DNA of 64,000 nucleotides. It comes from Enoplolaimus lenunculus. Taxonomy: Eukaryota > Nematoda > Enoplea > Enoplida > Thoracostomopsidae. Positions 22,097-34,069 of this stretch are shown here, piece after piece. Position 1 is the first letter of the stretch; every line of letters begins with the position of its first letter. The position numbers and the translations under genes were made by a program. The notes below the pieces were generated by a model. It was not told where the DNA came from and ran no database searches. It was given only the letters and a program-made list of their open reading frames with translations. The DNA lies in assembly GCA_030248215.1 (NCBI GenBank), contig JASANG010001432.1, positions 1-64,000 of the forward strand, in the 5' to 3' direction.

Positions 22097-25000
22097 ATGG
22101 TCGACGCTCCGCCGCCAGATGAAGAAATACTTTTCACTGGATTCAATCAGGATTCAACGTTAGTGTTTCGATGTACATTAGCCGGCGCTTGTATATATAC
22201 ATTTCAATCGTTAACTCGCATACGCATATGAACGATGAGAGCATTTCTGATGCTGTATATCAGAGAAAGACACGGGCAAATGCAGGATGCCAGCAAAAAT
22301 TCAGTTTCAGCAAAAATTGGCGATTCGGATTCGGTTGTGAAAACGGAGCATCCTATAGGCGAAACCAAAAATGTTCGCTAATATATGTATCCTGTTTTAA
22401 ATATTTTCGTCAGGTTACAAATCTCACTACTCGGCCCAAGCACGAAATATATAATTGCTGTTAGCGAGAAAAAGCTCCGATTTTTGCTGGAATAATAAAT
22501 GTTATTAATTTTCTACGTTAGAAAGCAATGTTTATCGCATTTTATTAAGTTTCCAGATTGTCGGAGTTTTTGAAAAACTGAGCAGTTCAGAAACGAACTC
22601 TTGATATATAGGAAATTTGCAAAATGCACAGTTCGGATTTTGCACGTTAGCAATGGATTTGGATTCGCTGTCCTCTGTGTATATGTATATACATTCATCC
22701 ATCGTGTAGAACGCAGAGAAACATTTGAATTCAAGATGTAGTTATATTGTATTTGCTTATCTATTTGCATTTATTAGGTCTCTTGCGATTGGATCTCGAA
22801 AAGGTTACAAATTATACGCGTTAAATGAAGCCGAGGAGCTTAACCAGTTGTTGGACACAAGTAAGACCATTTTAACATTGGTGAGATGAAGAGTTTAGAA
22901 CATATTGATATTTGAAATACATATATAACCATGTTTTAATGTTGTTGCTCGACTTCTGGTGCAAATTTTTTAGGAACCTATTTTATGTTGTATTTAGGTT
23001 TTCTTTTTTTAACAGTACCTAGCGAGGACAAAATTGAGTATACAATGAACGTAGATGGACATTGCCAGAGATATTTCAAAAAGATACCTACATTTGTAGA
23101 AAATATATTCCATATTTTAAAGAAACAATAAATTTAAACTTTACTGTTAAACTAATTTCAAGAGAATTTAAAAAATTTTGCGCTTTGAATTTCAACACTT
23201 TATTAGAAATGTCTATTTTAAGTATTTATGTTTTCAGAACAGCCTGACACATGCCTTATTGAGCGCTTATTTTCGAGCAGTCTTATAACACTCGTATCAC
23301 AAACATCGCCGCGGAAATTAAGAGTTTGTCATTTCCAGCGTGGCACAGAAATATGTAGCCATTCATACTCAAATACTGTGCTTAATGTACGGCTAAATCG
23401 ACTGGTGGGTTTTGAAATTGTTTCACATTGAATTATGGCTTTCATCAGTTTGTGTCCGGATACCAAAAACATCGGTGCCGTACCGAAACCGGATACGGAT
23501 ATTAGTTGTTGCCGGGTATTAAACCAGAATCGGGTATCCGGTTGCACCCCGGTGTCCGGTATTTATCTGCGTATTTCAATAAAAAGTAATATTTATATAT
23601 TCACGCTAATTTAGTATTATATGTTAAGCATTTGGTATAATTTGTTATAATTTTTTCTTTAATTGGTTTCAATATCAGCGTGTACTTTTTACGTATATAG
23701 TTACTTCTTTCATTTGCGGCGCAGCGTGTTGTATAAAATATATTTTGACATGACTGTTTGCATAAGGTTTAGCGAATCGTAAAAGAATCATTTGCTAGTG
23801 AAAAATAAACTAATGCCTTTGTGGTAATCCTATTTGTTTATATGTGTTTTTCTAAAATCGTTGCAGTGGTATGTTTACTTTTAGCGGTTGGTTGTTGTAC
23901 TAGAAGAGTCCTTGTACATTCACAACATCAGGGATATGAAAGTGATCCACACAATACGTGACACACCACCGAATGCGCTGGGTGTATGTGAGCTGACCGC
24001 GGATGACGTCAGCTATTTGGCTTATCCTGGATCTACGCTCATTGGACAAGTGCAAATTTTCGATGCCGCCAATCTGGTGAGTGCACTACCATTTGCTATG
24101 CGTTTGAACTGTTGTAATATTTTGAGGATCTGGATGTTTCTTATGTTTGCTCATTTTTTGCTACGTTCATGAAACACATGAGCCTATCACAAGGTTTTCA
24201 TAGGTCTGGCATACTTTTGGTTTGCTCAATTTCGTTTTGAAATAGAGAAACTGTACCTAATCTTGGTTTTAGCAAGCAATCCAAATAATTGATGCTCATG
24301 AAGGAAGAGTTGCAGCGTTAAAATTCAACTACGATGGATCAAAACTTGTGACTGCGTCGGAAAAGGTTGGTTTCTTTTATTTTTGTTCAGTAAGCAAGTG
24401 TTTGTTTATTATCAGAAGTAACTATTGTACATGAAGTATATACATATTTTAAACATGGGTTACTAGTTTGATAATTTATTTAGAATTTCAGTGTTTGCAT
24501 TGTATAGATATTAATCATAATGACGTCAAAAATTAATTGAATTTCATTTTTACTACAATATCAGATGGCGTTTACCATGATGGCTCCACGATAGTAGTTT
24601 TACGTTATCGCTGAGTGGTCGGGCAATTTTCACATATACCACAACTTCTTACTTTTGTTAGTTTTCAAGTGTAGAACAGACAAAAGTTAACACTTGCACG
24701 TTACTGTTAACTGATTCGTTTTAGGGAACAGTGTTGCGAGTATTTTCAGTTCCAGCAGGCAGTAAATTGTTTGAATTTCGACGCGGTGTGAAACGGTACG
24801 TTTTGAATAGTATTGTTTTGTATTTCATTCATCTTCTAGTCTGTTTAAATTAGAGTATCCTGTTTTTCAGTTTTACTTTAAAATGATAAGTATTGTCATC
24901 ACTTGGTTCTCCCACAAATATTCTACGCATATCTGACTTTACTACAATGGGGGTTGAGGAACCAATGGCAACGGGTTCCTCTTCTTGATGCCCCCACCCA

Positions 25001-28000
25001 CCTACCATTGCTTACATTTTTACTACTGTTTTCAAACGGTCAAGGTGTGTAATTCGTAATCCGCCGTTGTTAGAACGAAATTTTAACATTTCGATGAATG
25101 TCGATTAAAAAATTAGTGTTTATATACACATTCGTTGCCCTGTGGCGCAATTTCATGCCCCCGGTTTCCAAACAGATTTCACCTTACTGTGATTCGGGCG
25201 TCCTGGCAAAGATTTCTGCCCGTGTATAAGTTATTATATCAGTGGTAAACGAAATAAAAAAGTTAAATTTATCCGTGTTTTAGTTGTGTCAGCATTCACA
25301 GTTTAGCGTTCAGTCGTGACTCGTTGTTTCTGTGCGCGTCCAGTAACACAGAAACCATTCACGTGTTCAAGTTGGTGCGCGAAAACCCAGATCAAAGAAA
25401 TAACGCAGGGGCATCGGTTACGTCTGGCGGATCTGCCGCTCAAGCACCGTCAGTGTAAGGATAATATTCTAATTTGTAACATCTTTCCTTTTCAAGATTA
25501 ATGCAACTACATAACTATCAGTAGAAAGACATTTGCGCAACTGGCGGAATTAAGGGGAAACCTTTTGTGTTAATGTTTACCACTGGTGTTTGGCTGCTCG
25601 CTCGCGAGTTTTTCCTACCATTATATTTTACACAGCTCTCTCTCTTTTTCAAATATTTATGAGTCCGCCACTGATTCGCACGATCCGTTGTTATAAGTTC
25701 AAAATCGTCCAACGTAGTAGGTTTGAATGCTTGACAAATGTCGTCAGGTGATGTAGTTGACTGAATACTGAAGCAATGTAGCTTTTGGAACACCGGTAAC
25801 GTGAACATTAGCATTGATGTTTAGAACCGGTTGGCAGCTAGTAGATTCGGAGCACAGATAAGCGACCGTTGATCAATTTGACGGAATCATCTTAACTAGG
25901 GCTTTCACAATTCCAAATTAAGAAAAAGTGATAGGAGCTATCCAGGGTTCCACCGGAATTCCTGCAAACATTCTATTCCTGCTCCTGTTCCTGTTCATAC
26001 CACAAAAAATGTAAACCTTAATCACCCTTACAAGTTTTTGACGACGAGAACTGGCAGCTGCAATTTGTACGTGCAAGTTCTACTCGAAAACTTTTTCACA
26101 AAGCGTTCAACTGTCAGTTTTCCCTGTAAAAACTTGCGAGTGTGAGTAACATATACTAGTACCAAATCTGCCGTGTGATGTGTGTTATATTTGTTTGTTT
26201 TGATGTTCACAAGTAAAAGCGTGGTGTAGTTACGCACGCACATCACAATAAACAATTTTTGTGTTTCAAGAATGTCTTTTGAGTTTTAAGATCAAAGCAT
26301 CGCGGTGCGCACGATTCGGCAATGGGAGCAGTAACTTCAACCGCCGCTGGTTGGCTCGGTTATGTAACACAGATTGGTCATAGCTACATACCTGCTCAAG
26401 TATGTTCGTTTTCTTTGCCAGTCGGTATTGATTTGATATATCTTGAATTTTACTCTGGGTTTCTGTCTTTTGGAGGCTGATGCGAAGTCCGCCTGGCTTA
26501 CTTGCGCATGTTCAATAAGCTGGTTTGCTTCACATCTCAAAATTCATTCCCCCATGAAATTGGGTATTTTTAATTTTTTTCACCATTGCCACTGATTTAA
26601 GTCAACAAAAGTGTCTTTAGTTTCATCTAGCTGTGTATGGCTTTGTACTTTGGTTTTGCTATTACTGTATTTTGTGGTTAATTATAGTTACGTAGTTGTG
26701 TGCGGTTGTGCTGTGGCTGTTCTGTTAGAGAACTCTTGTACAATTCCCGAAGTTTTAGATCTAGGCCTAGGCAATGACTTGATCAAAGACTTATGCTTAG
26801 GTAAGTTAGTTGAGTCTTTCTAAGCGTAAGCGGAAATGTATGGAACAAGTGCAAGAAATTTAGAAGCACCGGTTAAATTGGCCAAGACAGTATTCTTGAT
26901 ACTACAGGTGTCTGATATATTTTCACAAGATCGTGCGTTTGCCACAGCGTATCTCCCGCATGCTGGATCTCGGACAACGGTCGCTATTGTCCAGTGAGTT
27001 TGAAAAATATTTTATCTTTACATTGTATCTATTTTGAATTCATTTTGTAGACTATGAATAGTGTCAGTTACTGACCTGTGGAATAACTGTGCCCTGAGCT
27101 TACGTGAAATTTTACGTATTCATACCTGATTTAGTCATATAATTACTGTAATAAAGAGAGCTTAGCACAGAAAATTGAGGTATGGTGAGCATAAAACTAG
27201 GTTGACCCGCAGCAGCGTTACAATTTTGTTACCACGCAGAAAAGATATTATGAACGTTTGATTATGATTGCATCGCTCCGTGTTTGACCTGTTCCAGGTT
27301 AATGGAATTAATGGAAATTTATAATTTTCAGGTCACAACGAAAATATCGACTTCTAGCAGCGTCCACAGATGGTTTTTTGTACGTGTATGATTTTGATAG
27401 TGAACATGGTGGTGAATGTAGTTTGGCAAAACAACACAGGTAAGTAGTTCAAACAAAGTGGCTGTTGTGGTCGAATTTAATCGGGTTTCGTTTTTTAGCG
27501 CTCACTGCGCATTGGTTGCAGCTGATAAAAAAGTGTTCTATACATGACAGGCATATGAAAATTTCTGACATAGCAGGGTACCAGCAGTAACAAAGTTTTA
27601 CGGAAACAGGAACTGGAACTGGAATTTAATTTCTTTGCAGGAACATGAACCGGAATTGAAATTAATTTTTATCACCGAATTTCTGTTTCACTTTTTAGAA
27701 AACTTGTCAGAAAATGGCTTAAACGAATTTTCAGCTTATTCGTCAACAAGTTTTGCGAAAACATGTCAGAAACATATTATTAGCAAAATTGAGCTAATTG
27801 CAAAAACACTCTTTCGAAATAAAATTTTCAGACAAAATTTCCATATAAATAATCTCGGTTCCTGCATATTTGCACACAGGAACAGGAACAGGAATTGAAT
27901 TTTGGCCGGAATTTCGGCCGTAAGAGAAATTTCGGTGGAACCCTGTAACATAGTGTATATAAGCCAATTATGAATCTTACATTACATTACATTTTGCCGG

Positions 28001-28215
28001 ATAAACAATTAAAATCCGGTCACTGCCTGATTATGAATGATTTAAGGCTGTTCGGAAGTGAAATCACAGATGATGGTTTGCCTGCAGTTGAGATCACTTC
28101 GTCGCAAACTATGCAACAAAATACTGTTGGTGGCGATACAACGCTGCGTACGGCTGACGTTAATTCACTAGCTCAGGGTGGTGTTAGTGCCTCGAGCCAA
28201 CCAGACCGACCGTGA
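22097..28215 (+). CDS. ATG18: Atg18/WIPI-family autophagy protein, copy b (11 coding exons)
   Basis: Second PROPPIN gene, head to head with copy a (3808-10417). Exons: 22097-22158, 22778-22860, 23238-23404, 23885-24076, 24273-24365, 24725-24795, 25293-25454, 26291-26399, 26908-26993, 27332-27439, 28047-28215; phases agree throughout and give 433 codons. Exons 1-6, 9 and 10 have exactly the lengths of copy a. Family blocks: [109 protein letters not shown] (217-220), [18 protein letters not shown]. It is closer to vertebrate WIPI2 in the middle region than copy a is. The ATG sits in a good context (ACCATGG). Exon 8 is the least conserved exon, and its acceptor was chosen by phase. The tail is shorter than that of copy a. 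Confidence 0.92.
23447..23560. repeat. Degenerate CCGGATA-type hAT-like fragment in WIPI-b intron 3
   Basis: GTGTCCGGATACC, CCGAAACCGGATACGGATATT and GTATCCGGTTGCACCCCGG resemble the ends and body of the CCGGAA MITE families of this window. Boundaries unclear. Confidence 0.45.
25936..25998. repeat. Left end of CAGGAAC-type hAT-like MITE, WIPI-b intron 7
   Basis: CAGGGTTCCACCGGAATTCC followed by CCTGCTCCTGTTCCTGTTC, the same terminus and words as 45114-45505; the remainder is missing. Confidence 0.5.
27574..27945. mobile_element. CAGGAAC-type hAT-like MITE in WIPI-b intron 10
   Basis: 372 bp from CAGGGTACC to GGTGGAACCCTG. Flanks TGACATAG (27566-27573) and TAACATAG (27946-27953) are an 8-bp target-site duplication with one mismatch. 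The body has GGAACAGGAAC/GGAACTGGAACTGG words and no coding capacity. Confidence 0.8.
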
Positions 28216-28308
28216 CCGTGCAACCAATTATTAATGTACGTTCTCAAGAACTGATTAGAATTTTTAAACGATGTTTGAGTAATTTTAAAATGAATTTTGA
28301 ATTCTTCT

Positions 28309-28314
28309 AATAAA
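28309..28314 (+). terminator. Probable poly(A) signal of WIPI-b
   Basis: AATAAA 94 bp after the stop codon, in the expected position and strand. Confidence 0.5.
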
Positions 28315-28359
28315 GTGTTATAGTAGATTTCGATTAATGGTAGATTTCGATTAATGGTG

Positions 28360-28740
28360 TAGTGCTACCCAGAGATTGGAGTCTCATTCTCGGCATGTCT
28401 TGGTATTTGGCAGGTCTCGGTCTCTGTTTTTTGAGTCTCGAGAACAGAGGTCGAGGAGTCAGCTAATATACGGCTGTATTGTCGAAGTAAGTGATGGCAG
28501 ATAACTAAAGTTTCGCTGTCAATCTATGAACTTTCATAGTTGGGCAATAACTAAGAGCAGGTATTCTGAAAAAACACCAAAACTATGAAAAACCATAAAA
28601 AATGATTTATTTTGTAAAAGTTTAATGTTTACCATGACCAAAAAATGACCGAGACGATAACTTTTTTAACCGGGACGGAAACTTTTTTAACCGGGACGGA
28701 AACTTTTTTAACCGAGACCGCCCATCCCGTGTGCTACCAG
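28360..28740. repeat. GAGACCG/GTCTCGG-rich repeat with internal 21-bp tandem
   Basis: GTGCTACCCAGAGATTGGAGTCTC at the left and GACCGCCCATCCCGTGTGCTACC at the right bound a segment rich in GTCTCGG / CCGAGAC. At about 28651-28714 a 21-bp unit containing GACGGAAACTTTTTTAACC occurs three times. A related fragment (GTCTCGGTCTC, GAGTCTCGG) lies near 34612-34692. Probably another short non-autonomous element. Confidence 0.5.
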
Positions 28741-29431
28741 CAGATTTCAAAATTTTAGGCAACATTTTGTTTGTGTTGTGTTTTTTGAAAATTGTTGCGA
28801 TAGCTAGCCGTGGACTAAAATTTTGAAACAAAACGCCAGTAATTTTGAACTATATTTACGTAATGGTTAATTTCAGTTTAGAATGTTTTCAGTTTAAATT
28901 CGAATTGCGCCCAATGGCCAGAGCACTATTAGCCTCTGCTGGTAGCATGTTTTATTGAGTTTTAAACTCGTCTGAAACGTAAAGAGAAAGCTCTAATTTT
29001 TTTCAATAGCTTAAGCTACGTTTTAACGAAAAATACAATATTGAAAATCTGTGCCGTTTGTGTATATGAAACGTATTGAGACATCGTTTTAATGTATTTG
29101 TGTTTTTAGCCCTTGGCATTTGCACTGCTTGTACGTTTGATATGCAGTGACAACTTGAAAAAGGAATAATAATCTGTATAATATCTTTGAAAAACGTGTA
29201 TGGGATTGCATTTTACGATTTGAAAATAATTTGTGCATTGGAATGGAACTGCAAAAAATGTCGAAGGTGGAAAAAGATAATGTATTTTCTTGGTGATTGA
29301 AACAAATCTGAATGAAATACAAATATTTTTTAGCATCGATTACTCTTGATAGTTTTTCTTCGCTACCAAAGTTTATTGGTCGGACTACGCATTGAGACGC
29401 TATGCAACGAAATTTTTTTGATACCATTAGG

Positions 29432-29822
29432 CAGGGTGCAACCGGAATTACAATTTACCGGAACCGGAACCGGAATTTGAAAATTTTACCGGAACCGGAA
29501 CCGGAAAGTGAAAAATGCATTTCACCAAAAATTTCGTTTTAATCTTATTTTTTGCTCTATTATTTGTGAAATAACCTTAGTCGAACATAGATATTTATTT
29601 TATTTGTTGTATTTTAGATTTTCGTCGTCGACTGAAGTGAAATCCACCATCAATGGCTTATATTCGGAATACAATTGGCTTTCTAAAGAGATTCTTAAAG
29701 ATTAGCAAAGTTAAAAAAACGGCCAAATTATAACACCGGAATTTTTAAATCCGGTAAAAATTTACCGGAACCGGAACCGGAAGGTGAAAAAATGCCGGAA
29801 CCGGAATTCCGGTTGCACCCTG
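29432..29822. mobile_element. CCGGAACC-type hAT-like MITE with perfect duplication
   Basis: 391 bp with ends CAGGGTGCAACCGGAATT / AATTCCGGTTGCACCCTG and an exact 8-bp target-site duplication CCATTAGG (29424-29431, 29823-29830). Near each end are tandem CCGGAACCGGAACC runs; the middle is AT-rich without coding capacity. The 8-bp duplication and CAGGG terminus point to hAT. Confidence 0.9.
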
Positions 29823-30267
29823 CCATTAGGGTACGGGTGCATTTTTAGACATTGTCTGTGGTTTCGGTGATTCTTAACAGTTAAATATATATTTTTAATT
29901 GCCGTTCAATTTGCTGGATGTTTCGCTACGGTTTTATTTTGCTACTATTTCTGTGTTATTTTTCGGATATTGACCGTTTTAGTGTTTGAAAGCTACAAAG
30001 TGTACTTTTAAGGTTTTCAAGCACAGAATACGTAGTGAACACTTTGATGCATGATCGCTGTTTAAGGTATTTAAGTCAGGTTTATATAAAGTGTATGAGT
30101 ATATTTCTTGATATTATTGTCATGTTTATGCATTTTGTTCTTCGCTTTAAATGTTCCAATGTCCATTCAGTTTTTGATCACCGTTTCCGTTCAAGTTTTT
30201 CGCATTTGCGCTTTAGGTTACGCTGTGGTTTAGGATTACGCTGGCCGAAATTTTCCTGGGGCAGCTT

Positions 30268-31038
30268 CGCACGGGTGCACACACAAAATAAATTGCCTTG
30301 AAATTTCAATACTCCTACTTTATTAAATTTTCAACACATTAATGTCTTGTATTTCAGACATTAATAGCCTTAAACAGCTATGAAATTTGTGTCTGAAATG
30401 GTTAAAACATGACTGTCTTATATTCAAGAAAATACTATTTACAATTTATAAATTTCTTTCTTTCAAGAAATAGTTGTCTTATATTCAAGAATTTATTTTC
30501 TGATTTTTATGTGTAAAAAAAGTTGTTCCGTTTATATACTTAAGAGAGTATATAAATAATCGAATTTCAATGATATTTCAGGGTGAGCTCAGGATCCCTC
30601 CAATCTATGTTTATGTCTTGAACGTATCTTGGGTTGCAAAATTAGGGAATTTGGTTGAGCATCTTAATCGTTTATGAAACACTATTAAATTTAAGACTTT
30701 TATTAAGTGTTAAAAATTTCGACCAATGTAAAGAAAAGGGGCGAAACAGTATTATAAGCATATTCTTAAGCCTAAGTCTAAGCGTAAGAATGACCATATT
30801 CCTAAAGCTAAGCCAAGTAAAAAAATTAGTCGAAAGCTTAAGTTTACTGTATTGCAGTCCCACAGAAAAACGTTCCTCCTCTGATCTTTACATAAGCAAA
30901 ATTTCAGACATAGATTTCTGAAAATTTTCAGAAACTAATGTCTTGCAAGCAAGAATATATGTCTGTAGTCTAGATTAAGGCATAATTGTGTTGAATTAAA
31001 TTTCTTGAATATCAGAAAAAGTTTTTCGTGTGTACGCT
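30268..31038. mobile_element. Possible DNA element with TTCAAGAAAT/TCAGACAT body
   Basis: GTGCACACACAAAATAAATT near the left and its approximate inverse AGTTTTTCGTGTGTAC at the right flank a stretch in which CAAGAAAT, TTCAGACAT and TGTCTTATATTCAAGAA recur on both strands. It is interrupted by the telomere-motif MITE at 30721-30897. Ends are imperfect and no duplication was seen. Confidence 0.4.
30721..30897. mobile_element. Telomere-motif MITE with perfect 8-bp duplication
   Basis: 177 bp from GACCAATGTAAAGAAAAGGGG to GATCTTTACATAAGC, flanked by AAAATTTC at 30713-30720 and 30898-30905. The body has TAAGCC/CTAAGCG hexamers, the complement of TTAGGC. No coding capacity. Confidence 0.8.
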
Positions 31039-31265
31039 CCTCAAAAAGTGCAATTCTTTTTGTAAAAGGTCTTGAGACAAACTAACTTAGCTCCAAATCG
31101 TTGAGTTGTGAGTGTTTAACTCCTTCTCACATTGAGTTGCCTATAGGCAACGCAGCGCAGTGTATATGCGTTAAATAATATATATCGCACCGTGTTTAAC
31201 AATTGCAACACGTATACATAGTACTAAATCACCAAAAGACGTGAGAGCCCCCTCGGGCTCGAGCG

Positions 31266-31495
31266 TCAAGCTCCTATAGCTGAGTGGTGATGGTATACGC
31301 CTCCCACTCTAGTCACTGGTGTTCGAATCCTAGCATAAAAGTAGGTCTCAGGGGAAATAGAAAATATTCATGTGAGAAAGGGTTAAATCAGTCGCACCCA
31401 CACATTTATGCTTGTCGACTACTGTGATATTCCACACACTCATTATTCATTCATTATTGTATTATATGTAATAAACATAACTTTAACTTTAAAGA
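31266..31495 (+). mobile_element. tRNA-derived SINE
   Basis: The head looks like a tRNA: an A-box-like TAGCTGAGTGGTGATGG and a B-box-like GTTCGAATCC at the right spacing, but no pairing acceptor stem. A body (AAATAGAAAATATTCATGTG, then GAGAAAGGGTTAAATC) follows. The same body occurs on the minus strand near 63380-63420, so this is a dispersed family, not a working tRNA gene. Confidence 0.65.
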
Positions 31496-31952
31496 GCGCA
31501 TAGGGTATCCGGAGTGTAAGAAAGTGAGCAATTGTTGAAGGAAGACTTTGTTGCCGTTGGTTTTTCTAATTTTAGCTTAGAACTTTTAGGTCGTTGAAAC
31601 ATGGAAACTGGAGGAAAATTCCCAAAATTTTTTAACTGACTTGCAGTTGCTAACGTTTGTTACGCCGAATGAGACTGAATGAAGTGTACTTATCATTTAC
31701 GGGTTCACGTTTTACTGGAGCAACCTGGAACATGTTTTGTCCTTGTCGCAATAGCGGGTATAACATTTTGTCTGCTCGTTGCTCCGCTATCAAATTCCAA
31801 AATTTGAATGGTCTGATGTCCTGGTGTACCATTCACTGTACTGCAATACCATGATATTAAAATTATCGTCTGTCACTTAGTGATGAGGATAAAGTAAATG
31901 GCACTGCGACGAAAACGAGATATGCGGCGGGCAAGGATGTTCTTTTAAGTAG

Positions 31953-32060
31953 TGGTGGGCATCTGATATTTTTTCATGTATGGATATCCGACAATTCTTG
32001 CCTGATATTTATCCGGATATTCGAAATTGAATTTTCTATTTCGGATATCCGAAACTATTA
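31953..32060. repeat. GGATATCCG-type MITE fragment
   Basis: TAGTGGTGGGCATCTGATATT followed by GGATATCCGA, TATCCGGATATTCG and CGGATATCCG. Resembles the terminal region of a hAT-like MITE; the right end was not found. Confidence 0.4.
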
Positions 32061-34069
32061 GCGTAACACATTAAAATATACTTCTGCTAAATCGTACAAA
32101 TATCATTTTATGTTTACTTTTAGTGGTGTCCAGCATTTACAACGGATCAAGGAATTTCTGGCGGAGTGTTAGGCTCGTAAATGATTTGAAACGCAATTTT
32201 TTCACCAAAAATTATTTTGAGGGGATAAACTTGTTAAGGTAGGGTAATAATCATTTTTTACAAAATGACTTTCGGTGGGAGGACAACTGTCAGGGGAGAT
32301 CTTGGTAATTTAACAAAAAATTTCAGAGGGTGAAAATTATAGGAATGTTACCATTTTAAGATATTAAATAATTTCGGACGGCGTACGTTCGCCCGCCAAC
32401 CTTTGGATCCGCTATTGCCGCCTTCTCGCTAGACCGCAATTACAAGCGTAAATTTTAGACAATTTTTCTGCTAAGGCTTAGGCTAAGCTTTGTTTAGACT
32501 TCTGTTTATTACGCTGATGAGGCTTAAACTTAGGAACACGTTCTCGTTACCATTTAATGCTATATTAGCTAACTTTTTACTATTTTATTAGTGCGCGCAA
32601 AATACATTGTCCTGCATCATATCATGTGATACCTATTTGGTAGAATTTCGGAACATCATAATATTCGCCTAAAAACACGCAGAACACCATAACGTTTCTT
32701 AATAACATCATATTTACCAGAAGTTCCGGGAAAAGTAATACCACTGTATATAAGTAGGCAACGCGTGTATTTGTCTAAATAGTCTGATTGGTTTTTACGA
32801 GAGATCTACCAGGGCCAGATTTATATACAATACAACTGAAAAAATATAACCTGCAATGGCCACGGTAAAAATTGTTGGGAACAGTTTTTAGCAAATATTA
32901 ACAATTGGAGTCCACTGAAAATTGTCTGCGAGCGAAAATTCAACCTGAGTTTTAAATTCCGGGCATAAAGACCAATTAAATTACAGTTGACTTTGAAGTT
33001 TAACCATGACTCTTTGGCCGCTTTTATCATACTGGTTCCAGAAGAAGGGCGCCTTTCGGTTTCGTCAGCAACATTTTGCGAGGTTCGTTAATTTTTGCAA
33101 ATGAAGCTTCGGTGACCGTAGTTTTCACACTGAAATGTTGTCGCTGGCATCTTGATTCTCGTAGCTGTCACAAACACCAACAAACATTGAAGCCTACACC
33201 AAAAGCGTTTTACTTAACCTATACGTACCTAAAAAATTTTACTTTTAAAAAATCTCATAGATCGGTGAAAAAATCTAAGATAATGTTTATCCGATTACTT
33301 TATTATTCTCTTCATTGTCAAAAAATATTCTATATACTCCAGTGAGGCAATGGAACCCAGATCATCCGAAGCGCTTATCTCAGCATACGATCTGTCTGCA
33401 AGAACGCAACTGCAACCGAACTAGTTTCAACTTAGTGATTCAATCTTAACATTGACTGTAATGATAGCAGTAGGCAACATTTCCGATTTCAACCAAAAGT
33501 TTTAGAATTGAAGCTAAAAATGGAACCGGATAGTGATATGCTTATACTAACGTAATACGGTACAACGGAAGTAAGGAGACACAATTACCTGTGGTAAAAT
33601 TCTGAATGTGTTGCCTTCCTGTTGGAATTTACATAGCTAGAATATGTCAGTAGCTATGTTAATTATCGGGAACTTCACTGGTCAAAAAATAAAAAGCAAT
33701 AAATGTTACTGCTCAAGAATTTTTTTACAAAGTAGCTTTGATAGGCTGAATTTTTTAAACGAACTGAAGCGATAATTTTTTATTGAAATTTAGAATTAAC
33801 TATTTGTAGAGTGTAGGTGTTGATTGACCGAATGGTGCACATTCAAAACGATAATTCATGCGCAATTATTTAGCAGTCATATTGTAAAATTACGCTTGTC
33901 TATAAAACTCGCAACCGGATGTTTTCCACATGCAAAAATAGGGCAGCAATTAATAATTAACACAAAACTGTGTCCGTTCAGCTTGTGGGAAGCGTATGCT
34001 GCTGTTTCAAATCTGTTGGTGGTTTTGCAACATGCTGTGTTTGCGATTAGTTTGATTTGGGAATTAAAT
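32061..34069. other. Intergenic stretch upstream of RABL6
   Basis: AT-rich. TTAGGC-like words near 32455-32545 are a decayed telomere-motif MITE. Several open frames under 90 codons show no splice context or recognisable similarity. The final part must contain the RABL6 promoter. Confidence 0.35.

Noticed and set aside
22994-23066. Extra WIPI-b exon encoding [17 protein letters not shown]
   Set aside because: It has an acceptor-like CAG, but exons 2 and 3 already join in phase exactly as in the paralog, which has no counterpart.
31269-31345. Functional tRNA gene
   Set aside because: A and B boxes are present but the acceptor stem does not pair and the body recurs elsewhere, so it is a SINE.
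31650-31832. 60-codon minus-strand frame with protein-like composition (MVHQDIRPFKFWN...)
   Set aside because: An acceptor-like CAG lies just upstream, but there is no recognisable family, partner exon or conservation evidence.
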